A stretch of DNA of 64,000 bases from Euglena gracilis (GCA_039621445.1 CP154956.1:31965437-32029436), one strand, 5' to 3'. Counted from the stretch's first letter, positions 29,856 through 41,806 are shown. Numbers and translations are program-made. Notes: generated by a model from the letters alone, not told the origin.

Positions 29856-30446
29856 TGCAACCGCAAAACAATTGCGGCACCTTTGGCGCGCAAAGAATGG
29901 GCTCCCAATTTCTTTGTGCTTCAAACGGCTTTCCTTCAAAGAACAAGGGGCACCGCTTGGTATCCCTTCCACCTCGTCAGACCCAAAAGGGCAGTACGAC
30001 ACCCTGGTTTTTAAAAACACAACGTGTTTCTTATTGGGAAAAAAACAAAAAAAAAACATCAAAAAATACAAAAAAAGGGAAATTTCATTGAAAACTCGTT
30101 ATGAAACACCCAAACCATACTTCGAATCCTTCTAAGTTCAAAAACTGTCAAAAATTGGTCAAAAAACAACCAAAAATGAAAAGAAAATAAAATTTTATGG
30201 CGTTTTTCACCTTTTTTTTGTGGAAGGAATTATTGGTGGAAATGAACCAAAAGTTGCCAAAAATGATTGAAAATATGAATTCAAAAATTCTTTCATGCAA
30301 AACCTCGTGGGCATTTTTTGTTTTTTTTAAATTGTCAAAATTTAAAAAAAAACAGCATCAAAAAAAAAACAAAAAAAAAAAAAAAATACAAGTGCAACAA
30401 ATGAACATTAAATAAAACAAAAATAATGAAAAAATAAAAAGAAAAA

Positions 30447-30517
<71 letters not shown>

Positions 30518-30545
30518 AAAAAACAAAAAAAAAGCAAAAAAACAC
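29856..30545. other. AT-rich spacer ending in a long poly-A
   Basis: Largely A-rich, with a near-continuous A tract of about 95 bases at 30.44-30.54 kb. It could be the tail of a retrotransposed RNA on the plus strand, but no body sequence was recognised. Lys- or Phe-only frames here are artefacts. Confidence 0.5.
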
Positions 30546-30601
30546 AAAAGTCACCGACCTACGGACAGTACCATTTTGTAAAAGGGGGTTTTGTCGGACA
30601 A

Positions 30602-30829
30602 ATGTTTTTGCGCTCTGTCCATTTTGAACAAGAACAGATGGGGTCAAAGCTCGATCCATTCATGAAGCGCAACAATGGGAAGAAAATCGTGTTGGGTCAT
30701 TCGGCACGTCACAAAAACAGCGCTTGCGTTTGGCAATGCGTGCCAGAAAAGCTCAGAGACACACACGACAAGCATCCCTCACACGGCGCATTCGTGCGCT
30801 TGAAAAACGCACACAATGCTTCCCCCTGA
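30602..30829 (+). CDS. hypothetical small ORF
   Basis: 75 codons, Lys/His/Asn-rich. A different plus frame over the same stretch is strongly Arg/Lys/Gln-rich (KAQRHTRQASLTRRIRALEK) and also plausible, so the coding frame is undecided. No family. Confidence 0.2.
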   Translation: MFLRSVHFEQEQMGSKLDPFMKRNNGKKIVLGHSARHKNSACVWQCVPEKLRDTHDKHPSHGAFVRLKNAHNASP

Positions 30830-30910
30830 CTGTCGTACAATTAGCATACAGTAAACGGGTGCATTCCAAAAAAGGGAGGTGCGGGTCACCTTACGTGTGA
30901 TCAACGACCA

Positions 30911-31534
30911 GTGGGTCGTCTGACACACAGGGGAACACCAGAAAAAGGAAAATTCATAAAATCTTTGTACACCAACGGGGTGTCACATTTTGTTGTTCGA
31001 CGGGGGGACCAGATGGGTGTTTTGGCAGTCTATGTCCTCATCTTCAATTGCAAAGAAGGCGAAAAATGTCGCTCACAAACGAAATCAATTTCTGCCTGGG
31101 GGACAAAAAATGGGGGTTCACGATCGCACCAAGGCATGACCACAACTGTGAATGACACACTCTGGTGTCCTGACACTGGGGCCGGTGTCCATTTCCTGAC
31201 ACATCTGGATCACCTTCCAGGGACCAGATGCGTCCCCCAGGAGCTAACCACTCCTCTGACGGGTGGAATTCGCAAAAATAAGGGCGGCTTGCCCTCAACG
31301 ACTGCCCCGGAAGAGGGGCTCGACCTCTCTACAATGGCAGTGAGTCAGGCGGTGCCTGGGGAATGGGCTGGCGACGAGGCAGGCAACAGCCGGTGGCTGT
31401 TTCATTTCAGAGGGCGGAAGGTGGGGGGCGTACCATCCTTCAGGTGGCATAAGCTACCTTCCCAACCCCCCAGGGGTCCACTGCTATTTCCACTGGCCAA
31501 AATTTGGACTACCTGCAGTCCAGCCCCCCTCTGA
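30911..31534 (+). CDS. unassigned ORF, 207 aa, with a DTGA motif
   Basis: Starts at 30911 and stays open for 207 codons with mixed composition. Near residue 95 it reads CPDTGAGVHFLTHLDHL, which resembles the DTGA/DSGA active-site turn of retroelement aspartic proteases, with the His often seen four residues later in Ty1/copia types. No flanking integrase, zinc knuckle or RT was found, and a long terminal Pro/Gly-rich part has no match I recognise. It is either a fragment of a protease-bearing retroelement or chance similarity. Confidence 0.35.
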   Translation: MGRLTHRGTPEKGKFIKSLYTNGVSHFVVRRGDQMGVLAVYVLIFNCKEGEKCRSQTKSISAWGTKNGGSRSHQGMTTTVNDTLWCPDTGAGVHFLTHLDHLPGTRCVPQELTTPLTGGIRKNKGGLPSTTAPEEGLDLSTMAVSQAVPGEWAGDEAGNSRWLFHFRGRKVGGVPSFRWHKLPSQPPRGPLLFPLAKIWTTCSPAPL

Positions 31535-31915
31535 GGGGGTACCGCGAAACCTTAAGCAAAGTCCGGAACACAACGCCCACACAACGTCAACACACACAAA
31601 ACACACCCGACGCACAGACACACACGTGCCACTCAGACAATTACCCTTAACACGTTTCTGCGCCAGCATCCCCCAGTGTTTGGTTCGGCGGCTGGCGGGC
31701 AACCAGAGACCATTTCATATAGCTCCAGCCCTGTGGAGGATTCCCCTTGCCGGCCACAGCACAAAAACATGAGCAACCTTAAAACCTTTGGACAAAACAA
31801 AACAATAAAAAGCTAATTCAAATTAGTTTGATTGAGACCATTTGAGGCCAATGTGCAGTTGAATTAAAAAGAGGTGTAATCATGTTTTATTCATTGAATA
31901 CTTGGTTTGCATGGT
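31535..31915. other. spacer, no supported gene
   Basis: CA-rich and AT-rich sequence leading into the GT array. Contains CCTTAAGCAAAG at 31.55 kb, also present at 44.81 kb, a possible repeat end. Confidence 0.4.
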
Positions 31916-32112
31916 GTGTTGTGTGTATATGTGTGTGTGCGTGCGTGCGTGCGTGCGTGCGTGCGTGTGTGTGTGCGTGCGTGCGTGCGCGCGAGCGCGC
32001 GTGCGTGCGTGCGTGCGTGCGCGCGCGCGCACGCGCGCGCGCGTGTGTGTGTGTGTGTGTGTGTGTGCGTGTGTGTGTGTGTGTGTGTGCGCGCGCGCGT
32101 GCGTGCGCCATG
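31916..32112. repeat. GT/GC dinucleotide array
   Basis: (GTGC)n, (GC)n and (GT)n blocks. Cys/Val and His/Thr frames are artefacts. Confidence 0.95.
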
Positions 32113-32427
32113 CTTGTGCTTACCAACCGGGGGGGGAGGGGGGTTGGGTGCTATAGGGTGCCTGCCCCTAGCAGGCACCCCCCCCCCCCCCGGGGGGATA
32201 AGGGTCTGGGCCGGACCCAGAAAATTTTCATTGAAAATGGCCGTTTCCGGGCCCCCGGCGCCGAAGGCGCCGGGGTCTGAGGGGGGGGGTGCCTGCTAGG
32301 GGCAGGCGCCGCCGAAACCCTCCCCCCCCCCCCCCGGGGGGGGTCGGATCGGGTGCTATGGGGTGCCTGCCCCTAGCACCCACCCCCCCCCCGGGGGGTA
32401 GGCACCCGACTAAGCGCAAGCCTGGCG
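32113..32427. repeat. palindromic GGTGCCTGC-type repeat between two GT arrays
   Basis: Contains GGTGCCTGCCCCTAGCAGGC-type hairpins three times, a GGCGCCGAAGGCGCC hairpin and long poly-C/G. A shorter copy is at 45.23-45.33 kb. It is inserted between the arrays at 31.92 and 32.43 kb, which may have been one array. Confidence 0.75.
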
Positions 32428-32815
<388 letters not shown>

Positions 32816-33825
32816 TGCGTATGCATTTTTGTGTGGCCGGCAGTAGTGAAATCGCAGGATATGATGTAGCGGAGGGAACGGACTCGTCCACAGCTGCACG
32901 CGGGGTGGGAGCAGGAGTGCGCAATGCCAACCGGCACTGACAGCTCACCACCCAATCAACCCCCAATGTGTGCCTGCAACACCGTCATTTCGTATGAGGA
33001 CGTTTCAGCACCTGCAACGTGAGGAAACCCAGCATTGTGAAGCAAAAAAAAACCATGTGAGAATGTTGAGGCAGGAGCATATGCCCTTTAATCAAAACAG
33101 GCATCACAACCCGGCCCCTGTTTGGCCTTTTTCCACAATAATGTAATAATGTCTCACGCAAGGAACCACGGGAAAGACCCTGGGAGGGTCAAGACGTCCA
33201 GCTGGAAAAACAGCTGGCTTGAAGGGAAACAAAACCAAAACCAAAACCAAAAAAAACGTGGAGATCCAGCCGGTTTAACCTTGCTGGTGGTGGAGTCCAG
33301 TGAGTTGTATTGGATTTTTGGGGGGCCTGCTTAAATAAGATTGGCCCAGCAAGCTGGAAAAAATCTGGTGCGAAGCGCAAAAAAAAAAGTGAAAGCGGGG
33401 GCTGAGCAAAACTTTCAAAAATGGTGTTTTGAGGTTTTAGTTGGCGTTTTGCCTCAGAATTTTGGCCGAACTCAATTGCCAACCCTGGGGTCAGCAGCCC
33501 AGTTGGGAGCTGCTGGTTGGAAAAAAGTTTTTGCACAAGCTTTACCGCCAACTTTCGTGGGCTGATTTTGCATGCCTGTTTCCTTCGGCCATTCTGTGAA
33601 GCCACGGTCCAACAGAAATTCCAAGTCCTGTGACAAACTGGCTACCAACAGTCCCCTGTCACGTCTCCCGGAACCGCCAGCCCATAGCGGTCACATTGTT
33701 CAGCCTTCGAACACTCTAACCCCTAACTAACACCACACAGCTGTGCATAATTTGGGGAATCAAGAAATCAGCATTGATGAGCCATGAGACATCTCGGTCG
33801 TCTTCCATCCAACTACTATCTGTAC
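32816..33825. other. no supported gene
   Basis: A 138-codon minus frame at 33189-33605 overlaps sequence with AGCCCAGTTGGGAGCTGCTG, a motif shared with repeats at 11.1 and 38.1 kb, so it is probably repeat-derived. A short AAACCA run lies at 33.23 kb. Confidence 0.4.
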
Positions 33826-35348
33826 TACCATGCCCCCCCATTATGTACCTCCCCCCGGGAGGCCGAAATTGGGGGGGGTACACAATGGGGGGAGGTACAC
33901 AATGGGGGGGGGGTGGACAATGGGGCCTTCCTGCGGATGGCCGGGCAAGGTGCTTTCCTCATGGGAGTAGGCGCTTGAGCCCCCCCCCACAGATGTGTAC
34001 CTCCCCCCAGGGGGGTGCATAATGGGGGGTCGCTGAGCTCTTATCCCTTTATGGGTAAGAGCGAAGCTTACCACTGGGGGAAAACCCCCCCGAACCCCCC
34101 CTCCCCCCCCCCTCGGGGCCACCTCGGGAACCGACGGATTATCACCATGATCCCGGCCCCGTTCCCGAAATTTTTTTTTTCAGTCGCGAGTGACTGGATT
34201 CCTAGTTTCCGAATCACCTGGGTTTGACCCCCAACTCCCCACCAGGCCCGAGTTATTCACGCGCGAAGGGGTCCAAACTGGGTAGGATTGGCCAACCCCC
34301 CTTTTTAAGCCCCCCCCTCTGGACGGCCAAAAAATGTCAATTTTCAAAATATCTCCAAAATGAAGCAAAATCAAAGGAAATGTCCGGAGACCTAATTTGA
34401 AGCCCTTGGAACGCCCCATCTGCCGGTATTTTGATTTCCCCGCAACTCCCCGCCTGGCCCGAGATACGGCCGTTTTTGGCCTGGATGGCCGTTTTGTACA
34501 CTTTTTCCACTGTTCGACTTGGCCGTTTTCGGGGGGTGGGGGGTCAAAAAATCGATGTTTTCAAAATTTCTCGAAAATGATGCAAAATCAAAGGAAATGT
34601 CTGGAGACCTAAATTGAAGCCCTTGGAACGCTCTATCTACTGGGATTTTGGTTTACCCGCAGCTCACCGCCTAGCCCGAGATACGGCCGTTTTTCAGCCA
34701 ATTTCGGCCGTTTTGTACACTTTTCCCTCTGTCTGACTTTGCCGTTCTCGGCCAAAAAAGTCGAAAAAAATCGAAAAAATTTTTTTGCCCAAAACGATGT
34801 TTTTTTGGCCTCCCGGACCCAGAAAAACTGTTTTTGAGCCGAAAACGAGCGTTTTTCGACCCGCCGGCGCCCCGTTTTGGGCCGCCCACCCATTGACTTT
34901 GGGTCAAAACCGGGTCAAAAAAAGTCGAAAAAAATCGAAAAAAATTTTTTTGCCCGAAACGATGCTTTTTGGCCTCCCGGACCCGGAAAAACTGTTTTTG
35001 AGCCGAAAACGAGCGTTTTTTCGACCCGCCAGCGCCCCGTTTTGGGCCGCCGACCCATTGACTTTGGGTCAAAACCGGGTCGAAAAAGTCGAAAAAAATC
35101 GAAAAAAATTTTTTGCCCGAAACGATGTTTTTTGGGCCTCCCGGACCCGGAAAAACTGTTTTTGAGCCGAAATGAGCGTTTTTCGACCCACCACCGCCCG
35201 CTTTCTGGCACAAAATCCATGGATTTCAGGCAAAAGAGCTCCATGGAATGGGCTGGTATGTTTGGAGGGGTCAATGAAGGGGTGGGTGCGCGCTTATTAA
35301 GAGCTCAGCACTATTCAAAACCTGGTTCATAGGGGGGGGGGCATGGTA
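33826..35348 (-). mobile_element. TIR element carrying the 163-bp satellite
   Basis: The ends TACCATGCCCCCCC...TATG (33826) and the reverse complement at 35348 match at about 21 of 24 positions. Flanks ATCTGTAC (33818-33825) and ACCTGTGC (35349-35356) agree at 6 of 8, a plausible aged 8-bp duplication. The interior is the reverse complement of 4.27-6.33 kb, including the satellite and the GCTGAGCTCTTAT subterminal motif on both sides. No transposase. Confidence 0.6.
34740..35215 (-). repeat. 163-bp satellite, about 3 inverted copies
   Basis: Reverse-complement units of the 4.47-5.58 kb array, with landmarks CCCATTGACTTTGGGTCAAA near 34.89 and 35.06 kb. Confidence 0.9.
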
Positions 35349-35356
35349 ACCTGTGC

Positions 35357-36295
35357 AACAATGCTTCATACTGATATATCTCATTACACCCATGTCTATA
35401 TCTATCTGCATTTTGGTTGCCCTTTCAACAAAATTCAGCCAGTTGCCATCAGCGGTCGGGCTCCAACCTGAATCCTGTGCAAATGATATTGGACAAGCAC
35501 TTCGAAAACCCTCTGCACAGGAAGGGTGAGCGAGGCGAGGCGGGGGGGGGGGGGAGCCTCAACAGGAGCTAGAGACAGGGGTCCACGTCCCTCTAAAACA
35601 GCATATAATTATATGCACACACAGTTGCAAATGAAACTCAACGTCGTTGGAAAAATTTCCTCTGAAGGGAGAAGCGGGGCGGCTCTGAGAAGTTTCCCAC
35701 CCCATCCCACCCACATCGGGAAGGCTTGAAGACTTCCTGTAAGCAGGGGTCTCATGGGGTGCAAATGAATGCTCGATGAATTTCAAAATGACCGATCACC
35801 AGTGGGTGGGAATGGGGTTGAGACCTCCCTCGGGCAAAGAGGGCTGGCCCGGGGACTGCAGCAGAGGGACGTGGTTGTGGGAGCCTTGGCCAATCCGCGG
35901 AGGGAGGAGAAGGCACACAACACACAACACACAACACAGCGGGAGGACGCGCACGACGTGGGGGGGGGGGGTGGGAGGGGAATGGCAGGCGGGTGGGACT
36001 TCGCCGGCGCAGGGGTTGGGGCGAAGCGACCCCCAAACGGCGGCCTCCGGCGAGGACCATCCCCTCACAGTTGAAACCGGACCCCGGAGAGGAAAGGGGC
36101 GGTGGGTACTGAGACCCCCTTGAGACGACCCCGGCAAAAAAATGAGGGAGAAAAAGAGAGAGAACTTCCATTTTGCCGCGGCATGGGTTGGGTCGTCGCC
36201 TCGCGGAGAACAGCTAGACAATGGGTCCATGTGCCGGGGTTGCCCTTCCGGCACAGGCACAGGGGAGGGGGGAGAGAGGGCCAGGACCATGGATT
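35357..36295. other. GC-rich block open on both strands, no firm gene
   Basis: Minus frames (35752-36171 and 35796-36638) and plus frames (35769-36123) overlap. The minus frame NCEGMVLAGGRRLGVASPQ looks best. No splice-supported model could be built. Confidence 0.3.
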
Positions 36296-36505
36296 CACTT
36301 AGTGACCCCAGGGGGCACTTTTCCCAGGCCCAAACCCACCCACCCACTTTTTCCCCGAAAATCCACCCATCCACCCCACCCCCACCCACCCACTCAAAAA
36401 CCACCGGAAAGAGCCTTTGGGAAAAAATCTGACCAACTCCAACCCACCCACCCACTCTCGAAACCCCACCTGCCCCCCCCAGCTCACACAGACAGGCGTT
36501 AAGTG
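36296..36505. repeat. short inverted-end repeat, CACTTA family
   Basis: Begins CACTTAGTGACC, ends GCGTTAAGTG and contains CCCACCCACCCACTTTTT. A sibling is at 38593-38830. No clear target duplication. Confidence 0.55.
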
Positions 36506-36510
36506 AGCCT

Positions 36511-36790
36511 ATGGCCAGGACCCTGACCAGACAGGTGGGGGAGGGGTACTCCCACCGCTGGCGGTGGGTCGTCCCGGCGAGCCATTGCTGTGTACAGGAG
36601 GAGACGCCTGACCCGTCGTGGCCCCACCCATCTCGCACACACCGCTATCTGCCTGAGCGGGCGGTCGAGTGGAAACAGAGTTGGTTCTGCCCGCTGGACC
36701 GACGGAAAAAAACTTTGGCGGTCCGGACTGAAAATAATTGGGGTCAAAAGAGTCGAATATGGCCAAAATAGATCTTTGGATTTTGACCTC
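36511..36790 (+). CDS. hypothetical exon
   Basis: 86-codon plus frame, Arg/Trp/Pro-rich (GEGYSHRWRWVVPASHC, RTHRYLPERAVEWKQSWF). A 136-codon minus frame competes. Unrecognised; strand uncertain. Confidence 0.22.
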
Positions 36791-36862
36791 CAAACTTTGG
36801 CTGAAAAATTCCAACGTAGCTGTATGTGACGCAGCGCAGCAATGCATGACATTGAATAAAAT

Positions 36863-37435
36863 ATGTTTCTGTTTCGTTCTCACAATCTGAATCAACAAAA
36901 AAAAATCAGATTCCATCATTACAAAAAGGAGAGGGAAAATACAGGAAAAAGGGGAGATCGTCTGTCTTCACATCCCACGAAAATAGACGTCGTCGGTTTG
37001 CTATTGCACGATCGTCTGAGGTGGCATTTGGCGATACCCTGGCGTTTGTGGAGCAGGACTTTGGCCAGGGTGCCTCGTATTGAAAGGAAGTTGCATGCAC
37101 GACACGCTGGAAATATTTGCAATGAACAGGCAATGTGTTTTGGGCACTCCTGGGACAAAAACGTCCCAACAAAAGACTGGCAAGGAACACCCCTCACCAC
37201 TGACCCCAACACAACCCAACCGGACTATCACTTATCAGGCCCCACAGCAGGTTGGGGTTGGTACACGTGGAAGGCAGATGAGGAGAGAACCAGCAGGAAG
37301 CCTGCAGGGTGGGGGCAGAGGACTGGCCAGAGGTGTATGAGAAAGGCTGGGCTGATGGGGGGTGGAATGGGGACGACCTCCTCCTGTCGCACCATCCCAG
37401 GGCAAATTCCTTTGGCACCCCAAAAATTGACCTGA
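36863..37435 (+). CDS. hypothetical ORF, 190 aa
   Basis: Open for 190 codons with basic N-terminal and Trp/Gly-rich middle parts (LLLHDRLRWHLAIPWRLWSR, TAGWGWYTWKADEERTS). It is not built of simple repeats, but minus-strand frames also exist. No family; could be a remnant of a mobile element. Confidence 0.28.
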   Translation: MFLFRSHNLNQQKKIRFHHYKKERENTGKRGDRLSSHPTKIDVVGLLLHDRLRWHLAIPWRLWSRTLARVPRIERKLHARHAGNICNEQAMCFGHSWDKNVPTKDWQGTPLTTDPNTTQPDYHLSGPTAGWGWYTWKADEERTSRKPAGWGQRTGQRCMRKAGLMGGGMGTTSSCRTIPGQIPLAPQKLT

Positions 37436-38224
37436 CCTTGGGCACCTCTAGAAAACAGGGAGTTGGGGAACCCCCCTCCAAACAGTCAAAAGGAGATGCC
37501 TCTGTTTCTAATGAAAGGAGGAGCTGGCACATTTTTTTGAGGCAAATGCTCACCTTCAACCCAAAAAAAGGAACAAAATTTTTAAACCTGGGTGGTTGCT
37601 GATGGTTGGTTGATTGGAGATTCTCCTTCACTTTCCATGAATTTTCTCCGTGTCCTTGAATTTATGTTCATTTCCAGGGGCTGCTTAAACTTGGATTTTT
37701 GTATGACAACCAGGGGTTGCTGAAGCCTGGGGGTTACTTAATTTTTGGCTGTGAGTTGGGTCAACACGAAGCAGGGAACTTGGCCGACTGGAAAAAAAGT
37801 CCTGGCTGGACCCAGGTGGGGGGTCTGGGGGGGGGGGGGGCAGGGGTATTAGTCGCCAGGCTGGACCAGCTGGAACCTGAAAGCAGGTAAAACAGCCCAA
37901 ATAGAGTTGGAATCGCAATTTTTTTTGCGGCGAAGATCCAATAAAACCAAAAAGGCCATTTTTGGCCATCTTTTGACCTCCTTTTCAAAAATTTTCGGTC
38001 CAGCCTGGGTTTGCAGGGACATGAAAATTTTTTTACCAACTCATCAACTTTGCAGGGCTGCGGACAAACCCCGGGGGGGGGGGTCTGCAGCCCGGCTGGA
38101 AGCTGCTGGCTGGAAACAGGTGCTGGCCGCCCCCCCCCCACCCCGAGGGAGGGTGGGGTGTGGCTTATGGCATTCATTCCCTGGTCCCAAGGGTTGCTGA
38201 TTTTGGGGGACGGGGTTACCAGGG
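37436..38224. other. repeat-rich spacer
   Basis: CAGGGGTTGCTGAAGCC at 37.71 kb resembles the hAT-like end, and AGCCCGGCTGGAAGCTGCTG at 38.09 kb resembles motifs inside that family. No complete element could be defined. Confidence 0.4.
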
Positions 38225-38571
38225 ATGGGGACTCCCTTCCAGCCCAGCAGTCCAGCAGTGGTGTGCTGGGGCCGGGCGGCGAACAGCCTCCCGGGCGGTG
38301 GGCAAAGCGGGCGAAGGCTGCTGGGTGGGGCAGGGGGTCAGGCGGAGGGTTCCATCGGTCTCACTGAGGGCGACGATGGGGGGGGGGGGTGAGAGTCATG
38401 GCCGGCGGGAAACCCCCCAGTAGTCCCCCAGGACTCCCTCGCGGTGGCACTCCAGGGGGTGTGTGGTCCGGTCCCCCCTTCCACCTACCTCAAACCGAGG
38501 AGGGCTTCCCATCCATCCCTGGGCCTGCCCTGTGCAGCAGGAAACGAAGGGGAGGGACCGCACTCTGCCAG
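38225..38571 (-). CDS. two adjacent minus-strand exons of an unknown gene
   Basis: Exon 38571-38506 follows a CTGGCAG acceptor and ends at a consensus donor (TTTGAG|GTAGGTGG), encoding VRSLPFVSCCTGQAQGWMG plus a short end. After the intron a TGAG|ACC acceptor allows a phase-0 join to TDGTLRLTPCPTQQPSPALP and a Pro/Ala/His-rich run, ending at CCCTG|GTAACC or at the TAA within it. The consensus donor and matched phase are the evidence. The gene's remaining exons and function are unknown. Confidence 0.35.
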
Positions 38572-38592
38572 CCCCAGCATGGAGCATAGATA

Positions 38593-38830
38593 CACTTAGT
38601 GACCTCCGGTGGGGGGGGGGGGGGCAAAACCCACCCACCCACTTTTTTCAAGAAACCCCCCCGGAGGTCAATCCACCGGCCCACCCACCCAAAACCTGCA
38701 AAACTCGGCCGAAAATCCTTGAATTTTCCAACCCTGGTATTTTCTCCAACCCAGCCTTCGTCCAGGCCGGACTGACCCATGGTGGACCCCATCGGGGGGG
38801 GGGGGGGGCAGGTCACACAAGTGTTAAGTG
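38593..38830. repeat. short inverted-end repeat, CACTTA family, second copy
   Basis: Begins CACTTAGTGACC, ends GTGTTAAGTG and contains CCCACCCACCCACTTTTTT. It lies upstream (minus sense) of the exon at 38.57 kb. Confidence 0.55.
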
Positions 38831-39125
38831 AAGGCCTGGACACAATGTCAGGCTGGAGTACAGGGCACCGGGCACGTGGAACCCGGGGAGCGGAAAAGAG
38901 GGGAGGTGATGGAGCAGGGGCCTTATGGGGGGGGGGACGGAGGAGAGAATGGCTGTACAGGGGAGGGGGGAGGGGGGATGGCGTCGCCACGCGCTGACCT
39001 TCATAGCCAGGCACCGACGAAACAAGAAAAAGGCAAAAAAAACTGAGCCTCACGGCTCCTTTGCATGTGAAAGGTGTTTCTTCACCCAAGGAGAGGAGTG
39101 TGTATATGGAGAGTCGACACAGAAG

Positions 39126-39389
<264 letters not shown>

Positions 39390-39739
39390 CGACGATGTGG
39401 AGGAAAGAGTGTGTCCAAAAATGCAGGTAATTTACAAAAACAAAAAAGCAGTAACAAATGGTGAGCATTTAGCATCATTATTGCGAATGACAATAAAACA
39501 GACGATTGAAAAAAACATGGAGAACGCATAAAAATGTTTCAAAATGTGGTAAACATCAATTCCTGTTGTTCCCCCAAAGGGATTCAGACGGAAATCGGAA
39601 TAGAGGGATTAAAACAAGACAATAAACAACCCCAGATCGGGTGAGGCATTGGGGTGGTCGGTGCCTGGTCAGCCCCACAACGTGAGGCAGGGCCAGTAAG
39701 ACGACATAGAGAACTGCGGGGCGAGGGGGGGGGGAGGAG

Positions 39740-41104
39740 CGGCGATCATCTGCCGGCACATTTTTGAGTTCAGCGGCGGTGTCATGTGGGAGGAAGTCGG
39801 CCGTTCCAGCCCGAACTCCAGTGCCTTCACAACGAATTTGGGGCAACTGTCTCCGGCAAGGCGAGTTGGCTGTGAGGCAGCCGTCACAGAACCCAACGTC
39901 AAATTGAGCCCAAAGAGGCGAATCATGCAACCAACACCTTCCGCCCGGTGGTGCACGCACCGACTGCGGCGCTGGTGGAGGGGTCAGGGGGACAGGAGCT
40001 GGAGGGCAACTGTGGGTTGGGCGTCAGGGCAAGGGGGGGCGGGTAGGGCGATACGGGACGGTACGTCAGGGGGCGGGGCGCCCTGGTGGCGAGGTCGGGG
40101 CCGTCCAGGGGCCCTCAGCAGACCCCCGTGGTGGGCGGCAAGGGGCACGGGGGACCCCCAGGCTGGAGGGGCACGGCGCGCTGCGGTGGCTCAGCGCGGA
40201 GGCAGGCGCTAGGGTAACTCCACAATGTGAGACGGCCGCCGTGGAGGACCAGCGGCACCCTAATGGCGTGGACGGCCTGGGCAGCATTTGACCCCTCCAG
40301 TGGTGGAACCCGGTTGTTGGCCTCTCGGGGGGAGCACCGCGATGCAAAGCTCTGTCGGAGAACAGTGCAAGAGCAGACTTTGGTCAATTGAGCAGATTTG
40401 GGTCCATCCGCTGTCTTCAACTTTGGGGATTGCCTAACAGGAAGAAAGGGAACTTAAAAAAAATTGCTCACAAAACCAGCGAGATGTCTCTGCACATGGC
40501 GCCGCGAAACACCGCAACGGACGTTGAATCACAGTGGCTATACACACCTCGGTGACCCAAGTGGAACAGACACACAAATCTAATGCACCTCACGGTGCGC
40601 GGGCACTGCAGTGGCCTCGTCGAAGCGCCACCCGGGGAGGAGACCCCAAGCTTCGGTGCATCACACCACGCCCATTCATCCCGTCCACGGCGACTGGCGC
40701 ACTCAGGGGAGTTCCCCGGCTGTTCCCCGGGGAACTCCGGGGAGTCCTGGAGTTCTCCGGGACTCCGGGTCCCGGAGAGTGTTCTGGTGGCAGGGAGAGT
40801 GTTCCCGTGGCAAACCACTGGGCACAGGCGCAGTGGCAGCATCAAAAAATGGTAGGCCCTGCCTCCACCCACCACAGGCACCGTCTACCGTGAAGTGCTA
40901 CCAACCCGCAACACTCACGTCTGCCCACCTCTCGCGTGCAGGCGGTTTCGACGGGCGGAGGGCGCGAAGCGCACAAAGTGCACTGCAGCGCAGGTCGGGC
41001 GAAGTGTCTAGGAGGCACCGCGCCCCTCGCCCTTCGGTGGACGGAAGAGCGGAAGGGCACGAAGGCGGCACAAGGGAAAGAGTGGGGGGCCGGCGCGCTT
41101 GCAC
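39740..41104 (-). CDS. minus-strand multi-exon candidate gene
   Basis: Exon 41104-40919 (62 codons: ALPSTEGRGARCLLDTSPDL and RALRPSKPPARERWAD) ends at a perfect GTGAGT donor in phase 0. A CCACCAG acceptor at 40784 opens a Pro/Glu/Gly-rich block. Further coding-like blocks follow at about 40.42-40.12 kb (VHAIRVPLVLHGGRLTLWSY) and 39.94-39.74 kb (MIRLFGLNLTLGSVTAASQP, CPKFVVKALEFGLERP). The last two read as ordinary protein and lie in the same orientation, so they are probably exons of one gene, but the joins could not be fixed. No domain recognised. Confidence 0.35.
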
Positions 41105-41806
41105 GGCTCTGCATCATCCGAGGTCATGCCGCCGTGGGATCACCGCGAGCCCAATACCTTGACACAGCGAGGGAAAGGAGGCTGTGTTGCGAGACCTCTC
41201 AAAGTAATAGCCATTGGCCAGTGATAGCCAGGCTTCGCAAATAACTAACCCTTGGAGAATGGAAAATTCTAAGAAACAGCAAATTAAAAACAGCAAATTT
41301 ACATGTTTTGGGTGGATGGAGGGCGATGTTCCAAGGATTCAACAAAATCCTGAGGCTCAAATTACAGGTGGGGGGGTGTTAATCCTTTTCAAAAAAAAAT
41401 TCTTTGATCTATTGAAAAAAATCCTCTCCTGATGTTTACTGTAAAAACAAAAAATAAATTGAGTTAATTTAAATTGATAAAATCTGTAACTGGGGAAGAT
41501 ATCCAGCAGCAGGGAGGGTGACTTGCATTCACAGAGGGTTCGGCGAATTTTGGTGAACTACAACTGTTTTTTCTTTAAAAAAAATGTGCATTTCAGCGAA
41601 GATGAATGAAAATTGCTTTGTTGTTCACAATCGGAGCTTTACAGATCAATAACAGAAAAAAATTGTGCAGCCGCCTGATGTGTCTTCAAAAAAAAGTGAG
41701 AGAATTCCCCTTTCCTTTCCTTTCCTTTCATTTCTACAAGAGGCAAATGACCACTGGGAGGGATATCCTCTGTGAGCAGGGCCCTGGATCTCACGGGTCT
41801 CATGCG

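Noticed and set aside
30335-30659. Poly-Phe membrane-like ORFs on the minus strand
   Set aside because: Complement of the poly-A tract.
30640-30900. bZIP-like basic region in a plus frame rich in Arg/Lys/Gln
   Set aside because: No leucine heptads follow and another frame is equally open; the similarity is only compositional.
37690-38200. A complete hAT-like element between CAGGGGTTGCTGAAG (37.71 kb) and AAGGGTTGCTG (38.19 kb)
   Set aside because: The two motifs are in the same orientation and no 8-bp duplication flanks them.
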